Part shown: one piece after another, positions 26,551 to 34,411 of the stretch
Position numbering within the stretch: position 1 is the stretch's first letter
Layout: every line of letters starts with the position of its first letter
NCBI GenBank assembly: GCA_905182555.1
Contig: CAJJBX010000015.1
Coordinates: forward strand, 1-64,000
Length of the DNA stretch: 64,000 nt
Reading direction: 5' to 3'
Source: an uncultured Ilumatobacter sp.
GTDB taxonomy: Bacteria; Actinomycetota; Acidimicrobiia; Acidimicrobiales; Ilumatobacteraceae
The notes under the pieces: model-generated
Told to the model about the DNA's origin: nothing
Seen by the model: the letters and a program-made list of their open reading frames with translations, nothing else
Database searches by the model: none
Translations under genes and position numbers: made by a program

Positions 26551-28038
26551 GTGGACTTGGTCGAGAAGCAGGAGACAACCGGTGGCATCTGGTCTCCCAA
26601 CTACCTGCCGGTCACGCTGGCAAACCTGACCATCGTCGCCATTGCTGCATTCGATGGCCTTGCGCTGGTCGCTGCGCTGCCGTCGATCGCCGATGATCTC
26701 GGCGGCGTCGCCCTGCTTCCGTGGGTGATCACCGCCTACCTGGCGGCATCTGCCGTGGCGGGCATCATGGCCGGCCCCATCATCGATGCCGTCGGCGTGC
26801 GACGGACGTTTCGTGCGGCCGGTGTGTGGTTCCTGGTGACGAGCGCGGCTGCCGCGGCAGCTCCGAACATGGAGCTGCTTGTAGCCGCCCGCGCATTGCA
26901 GGGCATCGGCGGTGGATTGGTGATTTCGGTTGCGCTGACCGCGGTTGGTCTGGCCTATCCACAACGACTACGCGCCAGGGCGTTTGCCGCGAACTCGATG
27001 GTCTGGGGCACGCTCGGTTTCGGTGGCCCGGTGATCACTGCTGGTTTGCTGGCGGTTGCGGGCTGGCGAATGATCTTCGTCGTGCAGCTGCCAATCACGG
27101 CCCTCGCCCTCGCGGCTGGTTGGCGGACATTGCCCAGCACGCGCGACAAGCCGCAACGGATTGTCATGGACGGCCGTGGCATTGCCCTGATTGTTGGCCT
27201 TGTCGCAGCGTCATTGCTCGCCGTGGCGCAGGTCGGTGTCCGCTGGCCATTGGCTGCTGTCGGCGCGGCCGGGGCAATCGCATTCGGTCGTGCGTTCTGG
27301 AACAACTCCGGCCGCACCGACGCGCCGCTGGTCGAGCGCACCCACATCACACGGTTCCCCCTGAAGCGGATCCATCTGACGTCTGGCCTGGTGCTGATTG
27401 CTGGCCTGGCCGCCGACAACTACCTTCCGCTGTACATGCAGACCACGCGGGGTCGCTCTGAATCGTTTGCCGCGTTCTCGGTGTTGTTCCTCACCGTTGG
27501 GTGGTCGTCCGCGGCGTTCATTACGAGTCGCCTGCTCGAACGTTGGCGCGAAGCCGACGCCATCCTGCTCGGCTCGATTCTGATGATTCCGGCCGTTATC
27601 TGGGCAGGGTTCGGAGTCGCCCTGACCTGGCCGATCCCGGTCATCTTCGGTGCGTTCTACGTTATGGGTGCGGCGATCGGCTTCGTTTCCACAGCGGGGC
27701 TCACCCTGCTCCAGGCAAGCGCCGACGATTCCGAGATGGGGCGGGTCAACAGCGCCCACCAGTTCATCCGCACGATCGGGATCACCTATGGCGTTGCTGT
27801 CGGTGGAGCAATTCTGCTGTTCGTTGTCGGAAACCAGATTGGTGACGTCGAGGTCGTGCGCGATGTGCTCGGCGGCGGGGATGTGACTGCCTCCGGCCCC
27901 ACCCTCGATGCAATCCGAGATGGGCTCGTTTGGGTGCTCGGTTTCAGTGGCCTGGCTGGTCTCGGCTGCGTTGCTGCCGCCACGGTCCTCTGGCGCAACA
28001 CGCGCCGGTTCGCCCGCCTGGGTGCGGGTGCCGAGTGA
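26551..28038 (+). CDS. MFS transporter, DHA2-like drug/proton antiporter
   Basis: The 495-residue protein has about 14 hydrophobic segments. LPSIADDLGGVALLPWVITAYLAASAVAGIMAG includes the helix 1-2 region, and VSVALTA-type helix 4 and a long cytoplasmic loop are in the usual places. The N-terminal segment LVAALPSIADDLG and the GRARA-type helix 4/5 fit the DHA2 family of multidrug exporters. The start is GTG. It is followed 51 bases later by the GntR regulator gene, which might control it in addition to other targets. The exported compound is unknown. Confidence 0.87.
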   Translation: MDLVEKQETTGGIWSPNYLPVTLANLTIVAIAAFDGLALVAALPSIADDLGGVALLPWVITAYLAASAVAGIMAGPIIDAVGVRRTFRAAGVWFLVTSAAAAAAPNMELLVAARALQGIGGGLVISVALTAVGLAYPQRLRARAFAANSMVWGTLGFGGPVITAGLLAVAGWRMIFVVQLPITALALAAGWRTLPSTRDKPQRIVMDGRGIALIVGLVAASLLAVAQVGVRWPLAAVGAAGAIAFGRAFWNNSGRTDAPLVERTHITRFPLKRIHLTSGLVLIAGLAADNYLPLYMQTTRGRSESFAAFSVLFLTVGWSSAAFITSRLLERWREADAILLGSILMIPAVIWAGFGVALTWPIPVIFGAFYVMGAAIGFVSTAGLTLLQASADDSEMGRVNSAHQFIRTIGITYGVAVGGAILLFVVGNQIGDVEVVRDVLGGGDVTASGPTLDAIRDGLVWVLGFSGLAGLGCVAAATVLWRNTRRFARLGAGAE

Positions 28039-28058
28039 CCGCAAGTCAGTTTGTTTAA

Positions 28059-28071
28059 TTGATCTGACCTA
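28059..28071. promoter_or_regulatory. Possible weak GntR operator at the regulator's own promoter
   Basis: TTGATCTGACCTA matches TTGGTCTTACCAT of the site at 8984-8996 at nine of 13 positions. It lies 19 bases before the GntR start codon, where autoregulatory sites are usual. The match is imperfect and could be chance. Confidence 0.3.
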
Positions 28072-28089
28072 TTGCGTTAGGGTGTTCCG

Positions 28090-28875
28090 ATGCTCGAACC
28101 CAGTTCACCGGTGAGTTATGTGACCGAGCTCAGATCACTTCCGGATCAGATTGCCGAAGCGATGCGCGAGTCGATCTTGTCGGGCGCTCTTGCAGTCGAC
28201 CAGCGGCTCCCGAACGAAGCCGAGCTGGCGGCTCAGTTCGATGTGTCACGTCCAACCGTGCGTGAAGCTCTCAAGCGGCTGGCGGCCAAGAACCTGATTC
28301 GGTCGCGACGCGGCGCGTCCGGCGGCAACTTCGTCACGCTGCCAAGCAGCGAGCAGGTGCGTTCAGACCTGTCGACCACCGCAACACTCCTCGTGAGTCA
28401 CAAAGTATTTTCACTCGCCGAGGTCGCCGAAAGCCGACGCCTGCTTGAAACGACCTGCGCGCGCCTTGCCGCTGAGCGGCGGACAGCCGATCATCTCGCC
28501 GCGCTGGGTGCAGCGCTCGATCGGCAGGCCCGACCCGACCTGTCCGACGAGGAGTTCTGCGACGCTGACGTTGCTTTCCATCGCGTGATCGTTCAGGCCG
28601 CCGGTAACCCGGTGTTCGACTACGTCATGGTGTTTGCACTTGAGGCGTTGCATCCGTCGACGAACCTTGTGATCAACCGGTTCCGCCAGCGCTCGGACGT
28701 CTTGGCGCTCCAGCAGGTTCTGCTCGATGCTGTCGCGTCCGGCGACCCCGAGGCAGCCGAGGCAGCCATTCATGCCCAAATGGACCACCTCAGTGAGATC
28801 TACAACGAGGCCCAGGAATGGGTTGAAGCTCGACGTGTCGAACGAGAGGATGGCCATGGCCGAATTGCAGACTGA
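28090..28875 (+). CDS. GntR-family transcriptional regulator, FadR/FCD subfamily
   Basis: The 261-residue protein has an N-terminal winged helix-turn-helix (PNEAELAAQFDVSRPTVREALKRLAAKNLI, about residues 40-70, with the GntR-specific SRPTVREAL recognition helix) and a C-terminal all-helical FCD effector domain (LAEVAESRRLLETTCARLAA, DVAFHRVIVQAAGNPVF) with His residues for metal binding. FCD regulators usually bind TGGT-N3-ACCA palindromes, the kind found three times in the first 9 kb, so it is a candidate regulator for those genes though 19 kb away. Its 3' end overlaps the acyl-CoA synthetase gene by 26 bases, so these are transcribed together. Confidence 0.9.
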   Translation: MLEPSSPVSYVTELRSLPDQIAEAMRESILSGALAVDQRLPNEAELAAQFDVSRPTVREALKRLAAKNLIRSRRGASGGNFVTLPSSEQVRSDLSTTATLLVSHKVFSLAEVAESRRLLETTCARLAAERRTADHLAALGAALDRQARPDLSDEEFCDADVAFHRVIVQAAGNPVFDYVMVFALEALHPSTNLVINRFRQRSDVLALQQVLLDAVASGDPEAAEAAIHAQMDHLSEIYNEAQEWVEARRVEREDGHGRIAD

Positions 28876-31168
28876 ACACCGTTTGCGCCCGATGCTTGCA
28901 CCCGAGTCGGTTGCGCTCGTGGGCGCATCGACGGTGCCGAACGTGGCGGGTAACGACATGGTGCTCGAACTGGAGGTTTCGCGGTACCCGGGCCGGGTGT
29001 ATCCGGTGAACCCGAAGTACGACGAGGTTGAGGGGCGAGAGTGCTTCGACAGCCTCGAGACCCTGCCCGAGGTCCCCGACCTGGCGGTGCTCAGCGTGGG
29101 TAACACGCGGCTCGAAGAACTGGTCGAGCAGGCCATTGACCTCGGTGTCGGCGGCTTGGTCATCCCTGGGAGCGCACTTTTGCCCGACGACACGGCCAGC
29201 AACTCACTGCGGTCGCGGATTCGCAACATGGCAACGGCGGCCAACCTGCCGATTGTCGGCGGAAACTGCATGGGCTTCTACAACGTCGAAAAGTGGTTCC
29301 GGGCGTTTCCGTTCAATCGGCCGTATGAGCTGAAAGAAGGAGGCGTCACCCTGATTGCCCAGTCGGGCTCGGTGCTCACCGCCCTGCTGTGGAACGACCA
29401 AAAGCTCCGCTTCAACCTGGCGGTCTCGCCGGGGCAAGAACTGGTCACGACGACCGCTGACTACATGGACTACGCCCTCGAGCAAGAGAGCACGCGAGTG
29501 ATCGCGCTCTTCATCGAATCGGTGCGCCAGCCCGAGCGCTTCATCGCGGCGCTGAAAAAAGCGGCCGACCGAGACGTGCCCGTCGTGGCACTGAAAGCGG
29601 GCCGCACGCCCGAAGCAGCCAAGCTCGCATTGAGTCACTCAGGCGCGATTGCCGGTGACGACGCTGCGTACCAGACGTTGTTCGAGCGCTATGGCGTGTT
29701 GCCGGTCAAGTCGCTCGATGAATTGGCAGCGAGCGCCCTCCTGCTCTCGGACCGGCGCCGACCTGCCGCCGGCGGGCTCGCGGCGATCCTCGACTCGGGC
29801 GGGGAGCGCGAGTTACTCATTGACTTGGCCGACGACGTCGGTGTGCCGTTCGCGCAGATCGACGACAAGACCACAGCGATGCTCTCGTCGCATCTCGACC
29901 ACGGCCTCGAGCCGATTAACCCGCTCGATGCATGGGGCACTGGCAACGACTACCAGATGATCTTTGAGCATTGCTGGCAGGCGTTGATGGACGATGACGA
30001 CACAGCGATTGGTGTCTTCGTTGCCGACCTAACATCTGGATTTTACCTCCACGAGTCGTTCGCTCGGATCTGTCGTCGCGTGCATCGCCGAACCGGCAAG
30101 CCGATCGCGATGATGACCAATCACATTGGTACCGATTCGCAAGACCTCGCGCGCCGCATGACGGACCTCGGCATCCCGGTACTCGATGGCACCGTGGCCG
30201 GCCTGCTGGCCGTGCGTAACGTGCTCGCCTACCGCGATTTCGTCCTCCGGCCGGGCATCGCTGCGCCGTGGAAACCAGAGGCTGCAATCACCGCCCGATG
30301 GCGTGCCCGACTGTCTGAGCCGCGTCCGCTGACCGAATCAGAAGGCCTCGATCTCCTGGCGGACTACGGCGTGCCCGTGATGGCCCACGCCATCGCGCAC
30401 GACGTCGGCGCGGCGGTAACGGCTGCCGATGAGATCGGCTATCCCGTTGTGTTGAAGACAGCGGTCGATGGGATCTTGCACAAGTCCGACGTTGGCGGCG
30501 TGGTACTCAACCTCGTCGATGCTGATGGCGTGCGCGAGGCCTATGCCGACTTGAGTGACCGGCTTGGCAACGCAGTCCTTGTTGCCCCGATGATCATTCC
30601 CGACGTGGAAATGGCGCTTGGCGTCGTGTCCGACCCGCAGTTCGGGTCGATGGTTCTCGTGGCGGGTGGTGGTGTGTTCATCGAGGTGCTCGGTGACCGT
30701 CAGCTCGGGCTGGTCCCGATCGACGCGCCGATTGCTCGGCGCATGATCGACAAACTTGCGATCACACCGATTCTCGATGGTGTGCGCGGTCGTCCGGCGG
30801 CAGACAAGGAAGCTGTCGCCGCTGCATTGGTCGCGTTGTCACACCTCGCAGACGATGTCGGTGATCTCATTGCCGAACTTGATGTCAACCCGCTTGCTGT
30901 AAGCACCGACGGGTGTGTTGCGCTCGATGCGCTCGTCATCCCCCACGCCGCAATCGAGGCCGCAACCCGCGCGCTTGAAGCCACCCTCGCGCGAAGCCGA
31001 AGCCGAAGCCGAAGCCGAAGCCGAAGCGGAAGCCGAAGCCGAAGCCGAAGCCGAAGCCGAAGCCGAAGCCGATCTGGCCCAATCCAATGCCCGGCCCGAC
31101 GCTCTTGCGGCGTCGGTCAACCCCCAGGAGTCCAACATGAACACTTTCAACGCCCTTGTCGTCCGTGA
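28850..31168 (+). CDS. ADP-forming acetate/acyl-CoA ligase with C-terminal SR repeat
   Basis: About 770 residues in the order typical of single-chain ADP-forming acyl-CoA synthetases: CoA-binding domain (LAPESVALVGASTVPN), flavodoxin-like ligase domain with the phosphohistidine-type loop ALSHSGAIAGDDAAYQ, and ATP-grasp domain (YPVVLKTAVDGILHKSDVGGV, ELDVNPLAV). It converts an organic acid, CoA and ATP to acyl-CoA, ADP and phosphate, reversibly. The start at 28850 has GAGAGG upstream. After the natural end of the fold near 30975 the frame runs through 13 copies of a six-base repeat coding for Arg-Ser dipeptides and then overlaps the start of the next gene by 32 bases. That tail is probably not part of the ancestral protein. 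Confidence 0.87.
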   Translation: MAMAELQTEHRLRPMLAPESVALVGASTVPNVAGNDMVLELEVSRYPGRVYPVNPKYDEVEGRECFDSLETLPEVPDLAVLSVGNTRLEELVEQAIDLGVGGLVIPGSALLPDDTASNSLRSRIRNMATAANLPIVGGNCMGFYNVEKWFRAFPFNRPYELKEGGVTLIAQSGSVLTALLWNDQKLRFNLAVSPGQELVTTTADYMDYALEQESTRVIALFIESVRQPERFIAALKKAADRDVPVVALKAGRTPEAAKLALSHSGAIAGDDAAYQTLFERYGVLPVKSLDELAASALLLSDRRRPAAGGLAAILDSGGERELLIDLADDVGVPFAQIDDKTTAMLSSHLDHGLEPINPLDAWGTGNDYQMIFEHCWQALMDDDDTAIGVFVADLTSGFYLHESFARICRRVHRRTGKPIAMMTNHIGTDSQDLARRMTDLGIPVLDGTVAGLLAVRNVLAYRDFVLRPGIAAPWKPEAAITARWRARLSEPRPLTESEGLDLLADYGVPVMAHAIAHDVGAAVTAADEIGYPVVLKTAVDGILHKSDVGGVVLNLVDADGVREAYADLSDRLGNAVLVAPMIIPDVEMALGVVSDPQFGSMVLVAGGGVFIEVLGDRQLGLVPIDAPIARRMIDKLAITPILDGVRGRPAADKEAVAAALVALSHLADDVGDLIAELDVNPLAVSTDGCVALDALVIPHAAIEAATRALEATLARSRSRSRSRSRSGSRSRSRSRSRSRSRSGPIQCPARRSCGVGQPPGVQHEHFQRPCRP
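30993..31070. repeat. Hexanucleotide tandem repeat (GAAGCC)13
   Basis: Thirteen units of GAAGCC, one with a GAAGCG variant, lie at the 3' end of the acyl-CoA synthetase gene. Because the unit is a multiple of three, copy-number change keeps the frame; the plus frames code for Arg-Ser or Glu-Ala dipeptides and the minus frame for Ala-Ser. It is slippage-prone. Confidence 0.9.
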
Positions 31169-32150
31169 AGCAGAGGAAGGCAACCCAAAGTCGGCTGCTG
31201 CTTCGATCGAGGAGCTGACCGATGCCGACCTGCCCGCTTACGACGGCATCGAATCCGTCGTCGTCGACATCGACTACTCGTCGCTCAACTACAAGGACGG
31301 CATGGCGCTCACCGGCAAGGGACGAATCATTCGCTCGTTCCCGATGGTGCCGGGCATCGACTTTGCCGGCACTGTTGTGTCGTCAGAGTCCAACCGCTTC
31401 GTTGCGGGCGACCGCGTGATCCTCACCGGCTGGGCAGTCGGCGAGCGTTATTGGGGTGGCTACAGCCAGCGCCAGCGGGTGCAGGCTGACTGGCTCGTGA
31501 AGCGACCCGAGTCGATGTCGAGCGAGCAGGCAATGGGGATCGGCACCGCCGGACTCACAGCGATGCTGTGCGTGCTCGGCCTCGAAGCCGGCGGCGTGCG
31601 CCCCGACCACGGACCAATCGTCGTCACCGGTGCGGCGGGCGGCGTTGGCAGTGTGGCAATCGCATTGTTGTCGAAGCTTGGTTACGCCGTGACCGCGGTG
31701 ACCGGGCGGCCCGAAGAGCACGACTACTTGCGTTCGCTCGGCGCTTCAGCGTTCCTCTCCCGCGATGAGATGTCCGAAGCTCCGAAGCCGCTCGAGGCCG
31801 AAACCTGGGCCGGTGCGGTCGACGTCGTTGGCTCCAACATGCTTGCCAAGATCATTGCTCAGACGAAGTACCAGGGCACCGTGACGGCGTGTGGCCTCGC
31901 AGGCGGAATCGACCTGCCGAGTACGGTGATGCCGTTCATCCTGCGTGGTGTTCGGCTGCAGGGCATCGACTCGGTCATGGCGCCGCTGGCGGAGAGAGAA
32001 GCGGCATGGGCGCGTCTCGCCACCGACCTGTCGAGTGACCTGCTGGCAACGATGACCGAAGTTGTTCCGATGTCCTCGCTGCCCGAACAGGGAGCGGCCA
32101 TTATGGGCGGCAAGACACGCGGCCGCGTGGTGGTTGACCCCAACGCCTGA
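31137..32150 (+). CDS. AcuI-like MDR acrylyl-CoA/enoyl reductase
   Basis: The 337-residue protein is an MDR reductase of the YhdH/AcuI type: DIDYSSLNYKDGMALTGKG and FPMVPGIDFAGTVVSS at the N-terminus, VVTGAAGGVGSVAIALLSKLGY for NADPH binding, and SKDxxxA-like AETWAGAVDVVG. There are no catalytic-zinc ligands. AcuI reduces acrylyl-CoA to propionyl-CoA, and the acyl-CoA ligase just upstream makes a CoA-ester substrate plausible. The ATG at 31137 is the family start; the long upstream Glu-Ala extension is an artefact of the repeat. The gene ends inside a 13-base tandem repeat. Confidence 0.85.
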   Translation: MNTFNALVVREAEEGNPKSAAASIEELTDADLPAYDGIESVVVDIDYSSLNYKDGMALTGKGRIIRSFPMVPGIDFAGTVVSSESNRFVAGDRVILTGWAVGERYWGGYSQRQRVQADWLVKRPESMSSEQAMGIGTAGLTAMLCVLGLEAGGVRPDHGPIVVTGAAGGVGSVAIALLSKLGYAVTAVTGRPEEHDYLRSLGASAFLSRDEMSEAPKPLEAETWAGAVDVVGSNMLAKIIAQTKYQGTVTACGLAGGIDLPSTVMPFILRGVRLQGIDSVMAPLAEREAAWARLATDLSSDLLATMTEVVPMSSLPEQGAAIMGGKTRGRVVVDPNA

Positions 32151-32187
32151 CCCCAACGCCTGACCTCAACGCCTGACCTCAACGCCT
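32136..32187. repeat. Thirteen-base tandem repeat over the acuI-like stop codon
   Basis: Four units of GACCYCAACGCCT follow each other, plus a partial fifth. The first carries the last codons (Asp-Pro-Asn-Ala) and its junction with the second supplies the TGA stop. The array duplicates the gene end, so it arose by local slippage after the stop was in place. Confidence 0.85.
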
Positions 32188-32232
32188 GACCTCGAAGCAC
32201 GTGGCGACTGAACTGACACCTCGTACTTCTTG

Positions 32233-33111
32233 TCAGTTGGGCCCAAGTTCGGCGACGAACGTGCGGATGTCGTCGTTGTTCTGGGCGATGTCGCCGATGA
32301 CCTTCACCTTGGTGTGTTCGCCGCGCAATTTCGAGAGCGCATCTTGCTGATCGCCAACGTAGCCGAGCGCGAACGCGCCTTGTTGGTAGCCCATCATCTT
32401 CAAGAGGTCGTCGTCGAGCGTGCGTGCGACCTCTTGGGAACAGGCCAGGTATTGGTTCTCTTCCTGACGGACCCAGCCGACTGCGTACGTGATGTTGACG
32501 CCTTGGCGGACCTCGTTGCTGACGTTCGCGCCGGCGCCGTGGAGCACCTTGCCGTCGTAGAACAACACGCTGCCGCGTCGCATCGTTGCTTGTCCGCTGG
32601 CGACGTCGTGCGCCGTTGCATCGTCTGTGGCCGATGTGCCGGGATGGATGTGGGTCGCGCCGTTGTCGGCGGTGAAGTCGGTGAGCGCCCACATCGTGTT
32701 GCACTGCACGTGGTAGTCGGTGGGGAACTCGAAGAAGTCGAAAGCCATCTGGTCACGATGGGGCTTTTGTTTCGTTTCGCCGGGGCCGACGGAGATCAGT
32801 TGCGTGAGGTGCAATTGCTGTGCCGTGGCATGTCCAAGAAAGTGCCGCACAGTGTCGACAACGGTGGGGTGCATCACCAACTCGCGTGATGCGGGGCACC
32901 GCTCGATGAGCGAGCCGGTCCGGCGCGTGAACTGACCGTCATACTCGTCGCGCCCAGCGTCGGAGGCCTCGACAAATGGTTCGACCTCGGTGGCAAGGCG
33001 GTCCATCAACTCCGCATCGGCAAGGTCGTCGATGATTGCATACCCGTGGACCGAGATGAACCTGCTGACCTCACCGGGGTCGGCTTCACGGTCGAAATGC
33101 TGCAGAACCAT
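32233..33111 (-). CDS. Phytanoyl-CoA dioxygenase (PhyH) family protein
   Basis: The 292-residue Fe(II)/2-oxoglutarate-type oxygenase shows the PhyH order: VSRFISVHGYAIIDDLADAE at the N-terminus, KQKPHRDQMAFDFF with the HxD metal pair, TADNGATHIHPGTS, and LFYDGKVLHGAGANVS with the distal His followed by an Arg in VRQGVNITY for 2-oxoglutarate. All ligands are present. Members hydroxylate acyl-CoAs, alkaloids, quorum signals or small acids; the substrate is unknown. It converges on the AcuI-like gene. Confidence 0.87.
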   Translation of the reverse strand: MVLQHFDREADPGEVSRFISVHGYAIIDDLADAELMDRLATEVEPFVEASDAGRDEYDGQFTRRTGSLIERCPASRELVMHPTVVDTVRHFLGHATAQQLHLTQLISVGPGETKQKPHRDQMAFDFFEFPTDYHVQCNTMWALTDFTADNGATHIHPGTSATDDATAHDVASGQATMRRGSVLFYDGKVLHGAGANVSNEVRQGVNITYAVGWVRQEENQYLACSQEVARTLDDDLLKMMGYQQGAFALGYVGDQQDALSKLRGEHTKVKVIGDIAQNNDDIRTFVAELGPN

Positions 33112-33152
33112 CGCACGATGTTAGGCGCAGCCACTCGGCATATGGCTCACGT

Positions 33153-33593
33153 TCAACGCTGTGCAGGCAGGCTCGCGCTGGCGGCCCAGCCGGTGACGCC
33201 GACGATGTTGAACACCAGGATTCGGCTGAAGGGCTGATCCCGGTACTGCGGGTAGCGCTCGCCCAGCAGGGCGGCCAGGGCTTGCTCTCGGCCGGGGTCG
33301 TTGCCCTGCCAGCGCAACTCGGCTCGTACCCACCACAGCTGTGACCAATCGTCGCGGTCCCACTGCTCGCCAAGCAGTGTGGCCCGCGGGTCGTTCTCCA
33401 GATTCCGTTGCCGCTGGAGGTGTGCCGAGGCCTTCGGCTTGACCGTGTCGACGGGTACCCCCACGTAGCCGTACTCGTCGATCGCGTACGTAACAGGCAC
33501 AGCGTCGACGCCTCGCTCGGAGTGCAGAGTGCACAGGATTCCGTGGTCGTGCGCAGCGAGGCGAGCCAGCGCGTCGTCTGGGTCGAGCTTCAT
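33153..33593 (-). CDS. PPOX-class F420-dependent protein (TIGR03668-like)
   Basis: The 146-residue split-barrel protein reads LARLAAHDHGILCTLHSERGVDAVPVTYAID, then KASAHLQRQRNLENDPRATLLGEQWDRDDWSQLWWVRAELRW, the characteristic pattern of the actinobacterial F420-associated PPOX subfamily. The start at 33593 matches relatives. Such proteins bind F420 or flavin; the reaction is unknown. It is intact, unlike the PPOX gene at 18.7 kb. Confidence 0.82.
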   Translation of the reverse strand: MKLDPDDALARLAAHDHGILCTLHSERGVDAVPVTYAIDEYGYVGVPVDTVKPKASAHLQRQRNLENDPRATLLGEQWDRDDWSQLWWVRAELRWQGNDPGREQALAALLGERYPQYRDQPFSRILVFNIVGVTGWAASASLPAQR

Positions 33594-33663
33594 TTCGTTG
33601 GGTGAGTTTTCATGAGTTGGCAGCCAGATTGTCTGATGCGATTGTGCGGCATTGGTGTGGTGA

Positions 33664-34065
33664 TCAGGCCCCGATGACGTCGATGCCGATCTGACGTGCA
33701 GCCCGCGCCTGGCGCACGTCGAAGGTGAGCAATGTCGTGGCTGAGCCTGTCCGTCGTGCCGCTCCAAGGTGGATCGAATCGAGTGAACGACAGAGTGTTT
33801 GCTCAGCAATCATCGCCGCTGCCGACATGGTCGTGGCATCGAGGCTGACGAGTGCGAACGCGTCGAGATCAACTGCGAAGGCCTGCCGCTGCATATCAAG
33901 CTCCTCGCCGTCGAGAAGCCTGGCCAAGTTGCGCCGCACCTCGACCTCGGTCAAACGCGATGTGACCAGCACGGGGTCGCTTTTCATCAACTCCGCGGCG
34001 ACGGCTGAATCGTGTTCGTCGACATAGCGCTTGAGTAGCGCACTCGAATCGACGTAGAGCGTCAT
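33664..34065 (-). CDS. vapC: VapC-type PIN-domain toxin
   Basis: The 133-residue protein has the PIN nuclease core: LYVDSSALLKRYVDE at the N-terminus with the first acidic residue, TEVEVRRNLAR with the second, and SLDSIHLGAA and LTFDVRQARAA with the remaining acids. It would cleave RNA (tRNA or rRNA in known VapCs). Its ATG overlaps the antitoxin stop (ATGA), the usual type II toxin-antitoxin arrangement. Confidence 0.9.
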   Translation of the reverse strand: MTLYVDSSALLKRYVDEHDSAVAAELMKSDPVLVTSRLTEVEVRRNLARLLDGEELDMQRQAFAVDLDAFALVSLDATTMSAAAMIAEQTLCRSLDSIHLGAARRTGSATTLLTFDVRQARAARQIGIDVIGA

Positions 34066-34316
34066 CCGCGGTCTTCGGCGAGCGTTTCGACCGACGACCG
34101 TGGTGACCGGATTGGGGTTGCGTCGCCGAGTTGCGTTCGGCGGGGAGCTTCGATCCACCCCTCATCGATGCCGCGGTCAACATCGGACGTAGCGGTATAC
34201 GCCACCAGCCGAGCAATCGGTCGAGACCGGTCGGTCACAATGACCTCTTCACCGTTCGAGGCACGGGCGAGATACTCCGACAAATTTGCCTTCAGCTCTC
34301 GTACTCCCACCGACAT
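34062..34316 (-). CDS. vapB: Antitoxin, Phd/YefM-type
   Basis: The 84-residue protein begins MSVGVRELKANLSEYLARASNGEEVIVTDRSRPIARLV, the full Phd/YefM DNA-binding fold, followed by a flexible acidic tail that would wrap the toxin. It lies directly upstream of vapC with overlapping codons. A palindrome covers its start codon. Confidence 0.92.
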   Translation of the reverse strand: MSVGVRELKANLSEYLARASNGEEVIVTDRSRPIARLVAYTATSDVDRGIDEGWIEAPRRTQLGDATPIRSPRSSVETLAEDRG

Positions 34317-34346
34317 GTGACCACATTAGCATTTGATGTAGTCACA
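34316..34346. promoter_or_regulatory. Inverted repeat at the antitoxin start (autoregulatory operator)
   Basis: TGTGACCACA (34316-34325) and TGTAGTCACA (34337-34346) form an inverted repeat with nine of ten matching positions across an 11-base spacer. It touches the antitoxin ATG, where toxin-antitoxin complexes normally bind. Confidence 0.55.
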
Positions 34347-34411
34347 TCAAGGCCTCGCCGCGATTGCGGTCGCGATTGGGGTCAGACCCCAACGGCGACG
34401 CAAACGTAGGA

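Noticed and set aside
30915-31136. Long Glu-Ala-rich N-terminal extension of the AcuI-like protein
   Set aside because: It arises from reading the hexanucleotide repeat in another frame; the ATG at 31137 matches the family start and follows the upstream gene in a normal way.
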